A DNA stretch of 64,000 nt from Erythrobacter aurantius (GCF_023823125.1 NZ_CP090949.1:2628001-2692000); one strand, 5' to 3'. Positions 9,238-17,755 are shown, counted from the first letter of the stretch. The notes: generated by a model not told the origin, from the sequence alone. Numbers and translations are program-made.

Positions 9238-9920
9238 ATCCGCCCCCCCTTCCATACAACCCGGCCGATGACCTCCATCTCCTCGGCGCTGACCTCCACG
9301 GGAGGGTAGGCGAGGTTTTGCGATAGCAGCGCGAAGCGGCCTGCCCCGGCTTGCGCCACGCGTTTCACCATCAGCGTGTCACCCAGGCGCACGACATGGA
9401 CACCGTCACGGAAGGCGCGCGGGGCGCGGTCTATCAGGATTTCGTCGCCATTGCGCAGCAGCGGTTCCATCGAATCGCCCTCGACCGTGATCGCGACCAG
9501 TTGCGCGCCCTCCAGCCCCTGTTCCGCCAGCCAGCGGCGCGAAAAGCGGAAGGCATCGAACGCCTGCTCGCTCACCGGAAGCGCGCCCGGCCCTGCCGAT
9601 GCGCCGATGTCGAGCCGGGGCACATCCACCCAGTCACCCGGATCGCGCCGCATACGTGTTTGTGCGTAGGAATTTTCCTGCGATGATTCGCCGCCTCCGC
9701 CCAGCTCCTCTTCCGCCACGCCAAAGAAGGTGGCGAGCGTCCGCCGGTCCCCTTCCTCCAGCTTTCGCGGGGAACCTTTGCGAATGAATTGTTGCAGATA
9801 GCTCGCATTGCGCCCGAGCATGTCGGACAGGCGGGCAAGGCTCACCCCGCGTTGCTGCGACAGTTCCAGCAGCCGCGCACGGGCGCCGTCGGGGTGTGCT
9901 TCATCGGACTTAACCATCAA
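9234..9920 (-). CDS. LexA/CI-like S24-peptidase repressor
   Basis: Transcriptional repressor with a self-cleaving C-terminal domain, 228 residues. The N-terminal helix-turn-helix is visible in SLARLSDMLGRNASYLQQFI at about residues 26-45. The S24 domain carries the nucleophilic Ser in EGDSMEPLL near residue 152 and the catalytic Lys in GDTLMVKRVA near 189. An Ala-Gly cleavage site is not obvious, though ASAGPGALP near 115 is a candidate region. It is divergent from two small genes at 10038-10725, which is typical of an autoregulated phage-like or SOS-type switch. It could respond to DNA damage, but no operator of known type is visible. It is not the canonical LexA (sequence and length differ). 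Confidence 0.9.
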   Translation of the reverse strand: MMVKSDEAHPDGARARLLELSQQRGVSLARLSDMLGRNASYLQQFIRKGSPRKLEEGDRRTLATFFGVAEEELGGGGESSQENSYAQTRMRRDPGDWVDVPRLDIGASAGPGALPVSEQAFDAFRFSRRWLAEQGLEGAQLVAITVEGDSMEPLLRNGDEILIDRAPRAFRDGVHVVRLGDTLMVKRVAQAGAGRFALLSQNLAYPPVEVSAEEMEVIGRVVWKGGRI

Positions 9921-10037
9921 TCCTTCCTACATGACGGATTTTTCCTAGACAAGTAGGATTTCGAATGGAACATTTCAGGAACACCGAGCGATTCGCAGGG
10001 TCGCGAGTCCCGATGCCCACAAGGTCAGGAGCCACAG
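9921..10037. promoter_or_regulatory. Divergent control region of the S24 repressor
   Basis: This 117-base spacer separates the leftward S24 gene from the rightward small genes. An inverted repeat TCCTAC (9925-9930) and GTAGGA (9953-9958) flanks a T-rich stretch, and TCCTA occurs again between them. On the minus strand AGGAAGGATTG leads to the repressor ATG. This is a reasonable place for an autoregulatory operator. Assignment is by position and symmetry only. Confidence 0.35.
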
Positions 10038-10316
10038 ATGCTGATACGCAAAGTCGAACAATTCCTGAGACGCCACGATATGCCAGCCACCAAATTCGGG
10101 CGGCTCGCGGCGCATGATCCGCGCTTCGTGCTGGATCTGCGGATGGGGCGCATCCCCCGCCCCGCCACGGAAAAGCGCACGCTGGAATGGATGGAGCGGT
10201 ACGAGCTGGCGCAACTCGCCCGGCATGCAACGCTGGCCGAACTGTGCGCGCATGCCGGGTTCGAGATCAAAGGCCGGGTTGCCGATGCTCGTCAGGAGAT
10301 GCGCCATGCTGCATGA
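10038..10316 (+). CDS. Small DNA-binding-like protein divergent from the S24 repressor
   Basis: A 92-residue basic protein. The N-terminal half, FLRRHDMPATKFGRLAAHDP then RFVLDLRMGRIPRPATEKRT, has the spacing of an XRE-like helix-turn-helix (short helix, M-x-x-x-x-F-G-R-L-A, then a basic recognition-like segment). I believe similar small proteins occur in other sphingomonads, but I cannot name a family. It starts 118 bases from the divergent repressor and overlaps the next gene by 11 bases. A role as a partner or target of the S24 regulator is inferred from position only. Confidence 0.7.
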   Translation: MLIRKVEQFLRRHDMPATKFGRLAAHDPRFVLDLRMGRIPRPATEKRTLEWMERYELAQLARHATLAELCAHAGFEIKGRVADARQEMRHAA

Positions 10317-10725
10317 AGCGCTGATCGAAATCGCCCGCATCGCCGGGTTCGAAACCAAATCCGCCGATGCGCCGGCCCCGACTCGGCAAACCGCGCGCCG
10401 TTACAGACCGCGCCGCACCGTGTCCGACAGGGTGCGCGAAGCGGTGCTGACCCTCGCCGAGGGCAAAGCCAGCCTGCTTACACATGAGGAAACCGCGTGG
10501 CACTCGATCACGTTTTCAGGCGCGCGGCATGAATTCATGCTCGATTTCGACGGGATCGAAGCCGTGGTTGCGGGCGAGAACTTCCTCGAGGCGCTGCCAG
10601 ATCACGAATTCGCCATCCCCGGCCATCTCGTCGCCGATGCGACCATTCGCGAAGTCGATCACCGTTTTGGCGCGAACGAGCGCATGGTGGTGACAGCGGT
10701 TCTGCTGTTGCTGGAGGAGGGGTAA
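10306..10725 (+). CDS. Unrecognised 139-aa protein paired with the preceding small gene
   Basis: The open frame extends upstream, but the ATG at 10306 has AGGAGA 7 bases before it and gives MLHEALIEIARIAGFETK, so I take it as the start. An Arg-rich segment TARRYRPRRTVSDRVREAV follows. The C-terminal half, beginning FSGARHEFMLDFDGIEAV, is acidic, alternates beta and helix, and ends VTAVLLLLEEG. No family is recognised. The 11-base overlap with the upstream gene implies coupled translation. The pair is divergent from the S24 repressor. Confidence 0.7.
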   Translation: MLHEALIEIARIAGFETKSADAPAPTRQTARRYRPRRTVSDRVREAVLTLAEGKASLLTHEETAWHSITFSGARHEFMLDFDGIEAVVAGENFLEALPDHEFAIPGHLVADATIREVDHRFGANERMVVTAVLLLLEEG

Positions 10726-10736
10726 CCCCCTCCCCC
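10713..10736. terminator. Probable bidirectional terminator between convergent genes
   Basis: GGAGGAGGGG, TAA, CCCCCTCCCCC forms a G/C-rich inverted repeat lying over the stop of the 10306 gene and just before the convergent stop of the aldehyde dehydrogenase. TTAT follows on the plus strand. The T-run is weak. Confidence 0.45.
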
Positions 10737-12113
10737 TTATCCCTTGATCACAATCATCTTCTCGATGGTCATCTCGTGGCAGGTATAGGGAATGCCCCCT
10801 ACCCCGTGGCCCGATGTGCGCAGGCCCGCAAAGGGCATCCAGTCGGTGCGGAAGGCGGTGTGGTCGTTCACCATCACCGCCGACGCATCGATGTTGCGAT
10901 AGGTGTGCATCGCCGATGACAGGTCATTGGTGAACACCGCCGCCTGAAACGCCACGTCGAGCGAATTGGCCTGTGCAATCGCCGCATCGACATCGTCATA
11001 GGAATAGATGCAGACGGCAGGGCCAAACACCTCATTGCGCGAAATCGTCGCCTCGGGTGAGGGATTGAGCAGCACCGTGGGGGCATAGGTGGTGTCGGAC
11101 AGCTTCTCGCCCCCGCACAGCACCTTGGCCCCGCCATCGCGGGCTTCGTCGATCCATTTGGCCACGCGGTCGACTTCCTTGGGCCGGATCAGCGGGCCGC
11201 ATTCGGTATCCTCGTGAATGGCGTTGCCGACCTTGAGCTTGCTCGCGGCGTCGGCCATGCGGCTGGCCAGATCATCGACGATGGAGCTGTGCGCAAACAC
11301 CCGCTGCACCGACACGCAGACCTGCCCCGAATGGTAGAACCCGCCCTTGGTCAGGCTGGGCACGGCCAGGTCGAGATTGCCGCTGGGATCGACGATCACC
11401 GGAGCAACTCCGCCATGTTCCAGCGCGCAGCGCGTCCCCGGAGCGAGCTTTGAGCGGAGCGACCAGCCAACGCCGGCCGATCCGATAAAGCTGAAGAAGG
11501 CGACGCGAGGATCGCTCACCATCTTTTCCGACACGTCACGCGGCGGCTGAACCGCCTGCGCCCAGTCCGGCTCCAGCCCGGCTTCGTGCAGGATCGAGAC
11601 GAATTCGAAGCACGACAGCGGGGTATCCGCCGCCGGCTTGACGATCACCGGACAGCCCGTGGCCACCGCCGGGGCGACCTGGTGCACGATCAGGTTGAGC
11701 GGGTGGTTGAAGGCCGAAACCGCCACCACCACGCCAATCGGTTCGCGCGTGGTCCACGCCAGCCTGCCATCGCCCGCCGCAGTCAGCCCCATCGGAATCT
11801 CGGTGCCTTTCAGCGCCCCGATTTCGTGGATGCACAGCTCCATCCCGTTGATCGCGCGGTCTACCTCGACCCGCGCATCGATCAGCGGCTTTCCGCCTTC
11901 AGCCGCGACCTGCATGGCAAGATGATCGCGGCGTTCGCGCATGATCTCCATCGCCCAGTGGAGGATCGCCGCGCGTTCGTGCGGCTTCTTCCACTGCGAG
12001 CGATCGCGGAACAGCGCCTGCGCCTTTGTCAGCGCCGCGTCGACGGCGTCCCAATCATGCGTGGGGACGCTGCCGACAGGAGACAGGTCGAACGGATTGA
12101 CCACTTCATGCAT
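10737..12113 (-). CDS. NAD(P)-dependent aldehyde dehydrogenase
   Basis: Oxidises an aldehyde to the acid; the substrate cannot be told from sequence. It is 458 residues, a normal ALDH-superfamily length. Motifs: GVVVAVSAFNHPLNL near residue 126 (cofactor entrance), FIGSAGVGWSLR near 208, the catalytic Glu in LEHGGVAPVIV near 232, and the catalytic Cys in FYHSGQVCVSVQRVF near 268. The late part has NEVFGPAVCIYSY. It follows the ThDP decarboxylase gene by 27 bases on the same strand, so it probably oxidises the aldehyde which that enzyme releases from a 2-oxoacid. That link is inference. Confidence 0.93.
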   Translation of the reverse strand: MHEVVNPFDLSPVGSVPTHDWDAVDAALTKAQALFRDRSQWKKPHERAAILHWAMEIMRERRDHLAMQVAAEGGKPLIDARVEVDRAINGMELCIHEIGALKGTEIPMGLTAAGDGRLAWTTREPIGVVVAVSAFNHPLNLIVHQVAPAVATGCPVIVKPAADTPLSCFEFVSILHEAGLEPDWAQAVQPPRDVSEKMVSDPRVAFFSFIGSAGVGWSLRSKLAPGTRCALEHGGVAPVIVDPSGNLDLAVPSLTKGGFYHSGQVCVSVQRVFAHSSIVDDLASRMADAASKLKVGNAIHEDTECGPLIRPKEVDRVAKWIDEARDGGAKVLCGGEKLSDTTYAPTVLLNPSPEATISRNEVFGPAVCIYSYDDVDAAIAQANSLDVAFQAAVFTNDLSSAMHTYRNIDASAVMVNDHTAFRTDWMPFAGLRTSGHGVGGIPYTCHEMTIEKMIVIKG

Positions 12114-12140
12114 GGCTTTTGTCCTTTGCAGTCAGTGTGA

Positions 12141-13799
12141 TCAGAGCTGGGCCGACAGTTTCTTGATGTCGATGTTCAGGATCTGGTCGTTCTCGCTGTA
12201 ATCGACCGGGCAATCGATCAGGTGCACGCCCGGCGTGTCGCGGCAATGCGCGAGCAGTTCGGTGAGGTGCTGGCTCGATTCCACCCGGTGCCCTTTCGCG
12301 CCATAGCTTTCGGCATAGGCGACATAGTCGGGGTTGCCATAGGTCAGGCCGAAATCGGCAAAGCCCATGTTCGCCTGTTTCCAGCGGATCATGCCATAGG
12401 CGTCGTCGCGCAGGATCAGCACGGTGAGATTGAGGCCGAGGCGCACCGCGGTCTCCATCTCCTGGCTGTTCATCATGAAGCCGCCATCGCCGCAAATCGC
12501 CATCACCTTGCGATCGGGATAGAGCATCGCGCTCATCATCGCCGAAGGCAGGCCTGCGCCCATCGTCGCCAGCGCGTTGTCGAGCAGCACGGTGTTGGGC
12601 AGGTAAGCGGTGTAACCGCGCGCGAACCAGATCTTGTACACGCCATTGTCGAGACAGATGATCCCGTCACGCGGCAGGCAATCGCGCACCTGCTTGACGA
12701 GATGCGGCGGGAAGATGGGGAAACGGGTGTCCGCCGCCAGCGCGTTGGTGTGATCCAGTTCTGCCTGGTGATAGGCCAGCATGTGATCGAAATCCCAGCT
12801 GCGGTTGGGGCTGATGTCTTCCTTGATCTGCCAGATCGCGTTGGCGATATCGCCGATCACTTCGATCTGCGGGAAATACACCGGATCGACTTCGGCCGTC
12901 TTGGTCGAAACATGGATCACGGTGACGCCGTTGTCCTTCATGAAGAAGGGCGGCTTTTCGATCACGTCATGGCCGACATTGATGATGCAGTCCGATGCCT
13001 CCACCGCGCGGTGGACGAAATCGCCTGCGGAAAGCGCCGCGCAGCCGAGGAATTTCGGATGGCGTTCGTCAATCACGCCCTTGCCCATCTGCGTGGTGAG
13101 GAAGGGAATGCCGGTCTTCTCGACGAATTGTTCGAGCATCCGCCCGCACATCTTGCGGTTCGCGCCCGCACCGATGACGAGCACCGGGTTCTTCGCCGCC
13201 TCGATCGCTTTCACCGCCGCGCGCACCGCCTTGGGCTCTGCCGAAGGACGCCGCGCGATGCTCTTGGGCAGCGGCTTGTTGTCGGTGGTGGGCTCTTCCG
13301 CGATATCCTCGGGCAGTTCGATCAGCGTCGCGCCCGGCTTTTCCTCTTCGGCGAGGCGATAGGCTTCGCGCACGCGGCTGGGAATATTGTCCCCGGCGGC
13401 GATCTGGATCGAATATTTGGTGATCGGCTTCATCAGCGAAACGATGTCGACGATCTGGAAGCGGCCCTGCTTCGATTTCTTGATCGGTTTCTGGCCGGTG
13501 ATCATCAGCACCGGCATGCCGCCCAATTGCGCATAGGCCGCGCTGGTCACGAAATTGGTAGCCCCCGGTCCCAGCGTCGCCATGCAAACGCCGGTCTTGC
13601 CGGTGTGGCGGCCATAGGTCGCGGCCATGAAACCCGCACCCTGTTCGTGGCGGGTGAGGATCAGCTTGATCTTCTTTGACCGGCTGAGCGAATCGAGCAG
13701 GTCGAGGTTCTCTTCCCCCGGAACGCCGAAAATATACTCGCAGCCTTCAGCCTCCAGGCATTCGATAAAAACGTCCGAGGCTTTCTTGGTATCGCTCAT
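12141..13799 (-). CDS. ThDP-dependent enzyme, acetolactate synthase large subunit-like
   Basis: Thiamine-diphosphate enzyme of the acetohydroxyacid synthase/2-oxoacid decarboxylase superfamily. About 552 residues from the ATG at 13799 (MSDTKKASDVFIECLEAEG), which has a GGGGGG stretch upstream; the longer open frame is ignored. It shows the N-terminal catalytic Glu in TRHEQGAGFMAATYGR, then TLGPGATNFVT, and the C-terminal GDGGFMMNSQE...RDDAYGM of the GDG-N ThDP/Mg site. No regulatory small subunit gene is adjacent and the downstream partner is an aldehyde dehydrogenase. A catabolic 2-oxoacid decarboxylase or carboligase role is therefore more likely than valine/isoleucine synthesis. Confidence 0.9.
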   Translation of the reverse strand: MSDTKKASDVFIECLEAEGCEYIFGVPGEENLDLLDSLSRSKKIKLILTRHEQGAGFMAATYGRHTGKTGVCMATLGPGATNFVTSAAYAQLGGMPVLMITGQKPIKKSKQGRFQIVDIVSLMKPITKYSIQIAAGDNIPSRVREAYRLAEEEKPGATLIELPEDIAEEPTTDNKPLPKSIARRPSAEPKAVRAAVKAIEAAKNPVLVIGAGANRKMCGRMLEQFVEKTGIPFLTTQMGKGVIDERHPKFLGCAALSAGDFVHRAVEASDCIINVGHDVIEKPPFFMKDNGVTVIHVSTKTAEVDPVYFPQIEVIGDIANAIWQIKEDISPNRSWDFDHMLAYHQAELDHTNALAADTRFPIFPPHLVKQVRDCLPRDGIICLDNGVYKIWFARGYTAYLPNTVLLDNALATMGAGLPSAMMSAMLYPDRKVMAICGDGGFMMNSQEMETAVRLGLNLTVLILRDDAYGMIRWKQANMGFADFGLTYGNPDYVAYAESYGAKGHRVESSQHLTELLAHCRDTPGVHLIDCPVDYSENDQILNIDIKKLSAQL

Positions 13800-13868
13800 G
13801 TGTATTCCCCCCAATGCACGCGGGCCTTTGCGCCGCCCGCAAGAATGACATCGCTTACGCAGCAGGTT

Positions 13869-13884
13869 GTCCCGTTTGCGGGAC
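13869..13884. repeat. Perfect hairpin in the leader of the ThDP enzyme
   Basis: GTCCCG-TTTG-CGGGAC forms a perfect 6-base-arm inverted repeat about 70-85 bases before the ThDP gene start. It falls in the only sizeable gap (207 bases) of the cysS-to-ALDH gene run. It could be an operator, a leader structure or a weak terminator after the hydroxyacid dehydrogenase gene. I see no other gene in this gap. Confidence 0.35.
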
Positions 13885-14006
13885 TGCACCCCTTCTTGCC
13901 TGCGGCGTTACGCGCTGAGTGTGACCGGACCGTGATGGCCCGTTATCGCGGGGGAGTATTGCAGGAATCCGTCAGATTCCAAGCGTGAAGCGCAACACAG
14001 CGGCGA

Positions 14007-14945
14007 TCAGTAACCCAGTTTCGGGTCAAACACCGGGCCAACGGCTTCGCCCGCACGGTATTTGGCGAGGTTTTCGAGGAAGCGATTGGCGCTGCGGATG
14101 AACATCATGTTCTGCGCGCGGCCCGACAGGTGCATGGTCACATGCGCATTGTCGAGCGACCACAGCGGGTGATCCGCGGGCAGCGGTTCGGGCGTGGTCA
14201 CGTCGAGGAACGCGGCCCCGATCGCCTTCTTTTCCAGCGCCTCCACCAGCGCGGGCTGATCGACAACGCTGCCGCGCGCGATGTTCACCAGCACGGCGTC
14301 GCTCTTCATCGTCGCCAGTTCCGCCGCGCCGATCATGCCTTCGGTTTCGGGCGTGGCCGGAACGGCGAGGATGATCCAGTCGAAATCCTGCAATTTCGTT
14401 CGCCACTGATCCGGCGTCAGCACGCCCGGCCCGGCATTGCGGCGGACAACGGTGACCTCGACATCGAAAGCTTCGAGCCGCGGCTTGATCAGCTTGCCGA
14501 TCGCGCCATAGCCCAGCAGCAGCGCCTTTGACCCGGCGAGTTCGCGCTTGCCCGGCGAATCCATCAGCCATTCGTGCCGCTCCTGCGCGCGCACGACTTC
14601 GCGGTAACCCTTGGCGATGTTGAGCATCCCCATGACGACATATTCGGCGATGGTGATGGCGTTGATGCCCGCCCCGTTGGTGACGGTGATCCCGCGTTCG
14701 ATCAGCACGTCCATCGGCAGGAAATCGAGGCCCGCATAGATCGAATTGAGCCATTTGAGATCGGTCGCCGCGCGCAGCGTTTCGGCCATCGCGGCCTGAT
14801 CGTTCATGTCGAACCAGCCGATCTCCGCCCCCTTCACCGCCTCCAGCGCTTCCTCATGCGTCATGAACCAGCGCACATCGAGATCGTCGGGCAGCCGGGG
14901 TTCGAGCAGCGGGCGGATCAGCCCGGAGATTGCGAGGGTTGTCAC
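14007..14945 (-). CDS. D-2-hydroxyacid dehydrogenase (NAD-dependent)
   Basis: Interconverts a 2-hydroxyacid and 2-oxoacid using NAD(P)H. About 312 residues. The nucleotide-binding motif LLGYGAIGKLIK sits near residue 145, the substrate Arg in NIARGSVVD near 229, the Glu in DVTTPEPLPADHPLW near 258 and the His in HVTMHLSG near 282. I prefer the GTG at 14945: it overlaps the cysS stop as GTGA and has GGGAG 8 bases upstream. An ATG 15 bases earlier has no spaced ribosome site. It lies upstream of the ThDP enzyme and ALDH, so the three could oxidise a 2-hydroxyacid stepwise. Confidence 0.9.
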   Translation of the reverse strand: MTTLAISGLIRPLLEPRLPDDLDVRWFMTHEEALEAVKGAEIGWFDMNDQAAMAETLRAATDLKWLNSIYAGLDFLPMDVLIERGITVTNGAGINAITIAEYVVMGMLNIAKGYREVVRAQERHEWLMDSPGKRELAGSKALLLGYGAIGKLIKPRLEAFDVEVTVVRRNAGPGVLTPDQWRTKLQDFDWIILAVPATPETEGMIGAAELATMKSDAVLVNIARGSVVDQPALVEALEKKAIGAAFLDVTTPEPLPADHPLWSLDNAHVTMHLSGRAQNMMFIRSANRFLENLAKYRAGEAVGPVFDPKLGY

Positions 14946-16393
14946 AGTTTCCACTCCCATCCTAGCGGATCGCCGTCCATCACTTCGACGCCCTTGGCCG
15001 CGAGCTCGTCGCGTATCGCATCGGAGGTGGCGAAGTCCTTTTCCGCGCGTGCGGCCTTGCGGCGGGCGAGCGCGTCTTCGATTTCCTCCGCGGTGATCGC
15101 CGCGGCCTTGGGCCGGATGCGCAATTCCTCGCGGGTGAGGCCGAACAGGCCGAGGCCCAGCACCGCGTCCATATGCTCCACCACCGCCCGCTTGATCCCG
15201 GCGTCGACCTTCTTGACGGCCAACGCGTCTTCCAGCGCGGTGAGCGCGATCGGCGTGTTCAGATCGTCGCTGATCGCAGCATCGAATTTCGCCAGCGTAT
15301 CGGCAAATTTGGGATGCTGGGCGAGCGGCTGGCTCGGTGCATCCGAGAGCCTTCCGGCAGCCATCACCATCCGCTTCAACCGCGTCAGCGCCGCCTCAAG
15401 ACCATCCCACGAAAACTCCAGCTCGCTGCGGTAATGCGCCTGCAGGCACATCATGCGGTAGGCGAGCGGGTGATACCCCTTGTCCACCAGCAATTGCAGC
15501 CGCAGGAATTCGCCCGAGGACTTGCTCATCTTGCCGCTGCGCTCGACCAGGAAGTTGTTGTGCATCCAGATCTTCGCGCCCGAATGGGTTGCGACATCCA
15601 ATGAACCACAGCCGCAAAACGCCTGATTTTGCGCGATTTCATTGGGGTGGTGGATTTCGCGGTGGTCGATCCCGCCGGTGTGAATGTCGAACGGGAAGCC
15701 AAGCAGCTTTTCCCCCATTACCGAGCATTCAAGGTGCCAGCCGGGCGCGCCCTTGCCCCAAGGGCTGTCCCATTCCATCTGGCGCTTTTCGCCCGCCGGG
15801 GTCTTGCGCCAGATCGCGAAGTCAGCGGCGTTGCGCTTGCCCTCGACGCTCTCGATCCGGCCCTCCCCGTCTTCGGTAACGGCGCGCGCCAGCCGCCCGT
15901 AATCGGCGACGGTCGAGACATCGAAATAAAGCCCGCTCTCCAGCTCGTAGCAGTGCTTGTCCGCGATGCTTTTCGCGAATTCGATCATCTCGTCGATGTA
16001 ATCGGTCGCAACCGACCATTTGGCCGGCTGGCGGATGTTAAGCGCCTTCACGTCCGCCCAATAGGCCTCGGTATAATGCTGCGCGATGTCCCAGATGCTC
16101 TGCGCTTTCTCCGCAGCCATCTTCTCCATCTTGTCCTCGCCCTCATCGGCATCATCGGTCAGGTGGCCGACATCGGTGATGTTGATGATGTGGGTAAGCT
16201 TGTAGCCCTTGTAGCTCAGCGTGCGCCCCAGCACGTCGGCAAAGACATAGGCGCGCATATTGCCGATATGCGGGTAATTGTAGACCGTCGGCCCGCAGGT
16301 GTAGACGCGCGCCTCCCCTTCATGGACGGGCACGAAAGGTTCGATCTCGCGGGTGAGCGAGTTGAAGAGCTTCAAGGGGACGGCGTCAGTCAT
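14942..16393 (-). CDS. cysS: Cysteinyl-tRNA synthetase
   Basis: Charges tRNA-Cys with cysteine in the cytoplasm. About 483 residues from the ATG at 16393 (MTDAVPLKLFNSLTREIE); a GTG at 16411 is an alternative. The class I signatures are plain: the zinc Cys in YTCGPTVYN, the HIGH-type PHIGNMRAYVFADVLGR near residue 37, LECSVMG and HHPNEIAQ for the remaining zinc ligands, and KMSKSSGEF near 290. The C-terminal DALARRKAARAEKDF is the usual helical end. A 2-hydroxyacid dehydrogenase gene is coupled downstream by a 4-base overlap. Confidence 0.97.
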   Translation of the reverse strand: MTDAVPLKLFNSLTREIEPFVPVHEGEARVYTCGPTVYNYPHIGNMRAYVFADVLGRTLSYKGYKLTHIINITDVGHLTDDADEGEDKMEKMAAEKAQSIWDIAQHYTEAYWADVKALNIRQPAKWSVATDYIDEMIEFAKSIADKHCYELESGLYFDVSTVADYGRLARAVTEDGEGRIESVEGKRNAADFAIWRKTPAGEKRQMEWDSPWGKGAPGWHLECSVMGEKLLGFPFDIHTGGIDHREIHHPNEIAQNQAFCGCGSLDVATHSGAKIWMHNNFLVERSGKMSKSSGEFLRLQLLVDKGYHPLAYRMMCLQAHYRSELEFSWDGLEAALTRLKRMVMAAGRLSDAPSQPLAQHPKFADTLAKFDAAISDDLNTPIALTALEDALAVKKVDAGIKRAVVEHMDAVLGLGLFGLTREELRIRPKAAAITAEEIEDALARRKAARAEKDFATSDAIRDELAAKGVEVMDGDPLGWEWKL

Positions 16394-16425
16394 GGGGAGC
16401 GCATTTGCCACGCTCTCCCGTCAGG

Positions 16426-17088
16426 TCAATCAAAACCCAGAAACTTCACCTGTTCGTCCAGCGGCACGCGCTCACGCTCGAAATTGTTCACCGGCGCATC
16501 CGGATCGCGGTAGCCGATCGCCATACCGCAGAAGAACATGTAGCGCTCCTTGTCGAGACCGAGGAAATCGCGGATCACATCGGCATAAAGCGCCATGTAT
16601 TCCTGGTAGCAGCTGTCGAGCCCTTCCTCGCGCAGCAGCAGAGCGACGGTTTGCAGCCACATGCCCGTGTCAGACCATTGCGCTTCCTTCATCAGGCGCG
16701 GGAAATAGACAAACAGCACCGCAGGCGCATCGAAGCTGGTGGCGTTGCGCGCCATTGCCGCCATGCGCGCGGCGCCATCGTCGCGGGCGATGCCCATCGC
16801 GCCGAACATTTCGCGCGATACGCCGTCGAGACGCGCCTTGTAGGCTTCCTCGGCTCCCGGAGCGGCCCAATCGTATTCGGCGGCCTGCGGGGGTGTGGTG
16901 GTGATTTTCGCCTGCAGATCCTTGAGCGGCTGCCCGGTCACGATGGTCGCTTCCCACGGCTGGTAATTGCAGCCCGACGCCGCCCAGCGCGCCGTATCCA
17001 CCACGCGGCGGATCGTTTCGAGCTCCACCGGCTTGTCGAGATAGGCGCGGATGGAGCGGCGGGTGGTGACGGCTTCGGTTACGTTCAC
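16426..17088 (-). CDS. Nitroreductase-family protein
   Basis: FMN-dependent NAD(P)H oxidoreductase of the nitroreductase fold, 220 residues; the natural substrate is unknown. The N-terminus NVTEAVTTRRSIRAYLDKPV carries the FMN-phosphate-contacting Arg-Arg-Ser. ASGCNYQPWEATIV follows near residue 37, WSDTGMWLQTVALLL near 137 and the late FFCGMAIGYRDPDAPVN motif near 187. The start is a GTG at 17088. A partial second copy of its first 24-30 codons survives about 2.1 kb upstream at 19128-19212. Confidence 0.92.
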   Translation of the reverse strand: MNVTEAVTTRRSIRAYLDKPVELETIRRVVDTARWAASGCNYQPWEATIVTGQPLKDLQAKITTTPPQAAEYDWAAPGAEEAYKARLDGVSREMFGAMGIARDDGAARMAAMARNATSFDAPAVLFVYFPRLMKEAQWSDTGMWLQTVALLLREEGLDSCYQEYMALYADVIRDFLGLDKERYMFFCGMAIGYRDPDAPVNNFERERVPLDEQVKFLGFD

Positions 17089-17218
17089 TGGGAATGACCT
17101 CGGAAGATTTGCGGCAAGAAAGCGAAAGCCGGGTGGATAGAGTTCTATTGCGAACCCTTCAACCCGGCCCAGACCTGTTCAATTTGGCAAGCGGCGCGTC
17201 GCACCGCTGGCGTGCAGA

Positions 17219-17734
17219 TTATTCGGCTGCCGGTGCGGCGTCGGCATAATTCATTGCGCGGACTTCTTCCGACATGTCATCGGCGTCGACCAGCTTGGGG
17301 TCCTTGTACTTGTCGCGGAATTCGCGTTCCGAACTGGGCGCGATATTCGCGCGGCCAGAAAGGAACCCGGCCTTGATCCGGCACCGCACGAACTGGGTTT
17401 CGCCTTCCTCGACCTCAAGCGTAAGCTGATCGTCGGTTTCGAGCGAGTTGACCTTGAAGCTGCGCTCTCCCGGCTGGGAATTCAGCACGAAATAGCGCCC
17501 GCCACCCAGCGAGCTGAGCTTGTCCGGATCGCCATTGTCGAAGATCGCGCAGCCAAGCGCGGCACCGCTGAGCCCGCCGGTGCGATAGAACACCACCTGT
17601 CCCATCCCTTCGGGCGGGGTCGGCAGCTGGAAACCGCCTTCATCGGCTTGCATGGCGACAGCAGCGGGAGCGGTTGCCACAAACACCGCGGGCGCAGCCG
17701 CGGCAATGGCAAGAACGGCAAGAAATTTCTTCAC
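17219..17734 (-). CDS. Secreted DUF2846-like protein
   Basis: A 171-residue exported protein of unknown role. The signal peptide is clear: MKKFLAVLAIAAAAPAVFVA, then TAPAAVAM before the likely cleavage. The mature part contains QVVFYRTGGLSGAALGCAIF and GGGRYFVLNSQPGERSF, which match the strand pattern of DUF2846 proteins (V-x-F-Y-R...G...G-x-Y-F-x-x-x-x-x-P-G). It starts 21 bases after the stop of the upstream gene, another exported protein, and both lie inside the segment bracketed by nitroreductase copies. Confidence 0.8.
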   Translation of the reverse strand: MKKFLAVLAIAAAAPAVFVATAPAAVAMQADEGGFQLPTPPEGMGQVVFYRTGGLSGAALGCAIFDNGDPDKLSSLGGGRYFVLNSQPGERSFKVNSLETDDQLTLEVEEGETQFVRCRIKAGFLSGRANIAPSSEREFRDKYKDPKLVDADDMSEEVRAMNYADAAPAAE

Positions 17735-17755
17735 TTCAGGTTCCTCTCGTTAAAC

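Noticed and set aside
12222..13679. Long open frame on the plus strand opposite the ThDP enzyme gene
   Set aside because: It is the high-GC antisense shadow of a gene with clear ThDP motifs. Its translation is His/Arg-rich and matches no protein pattern.
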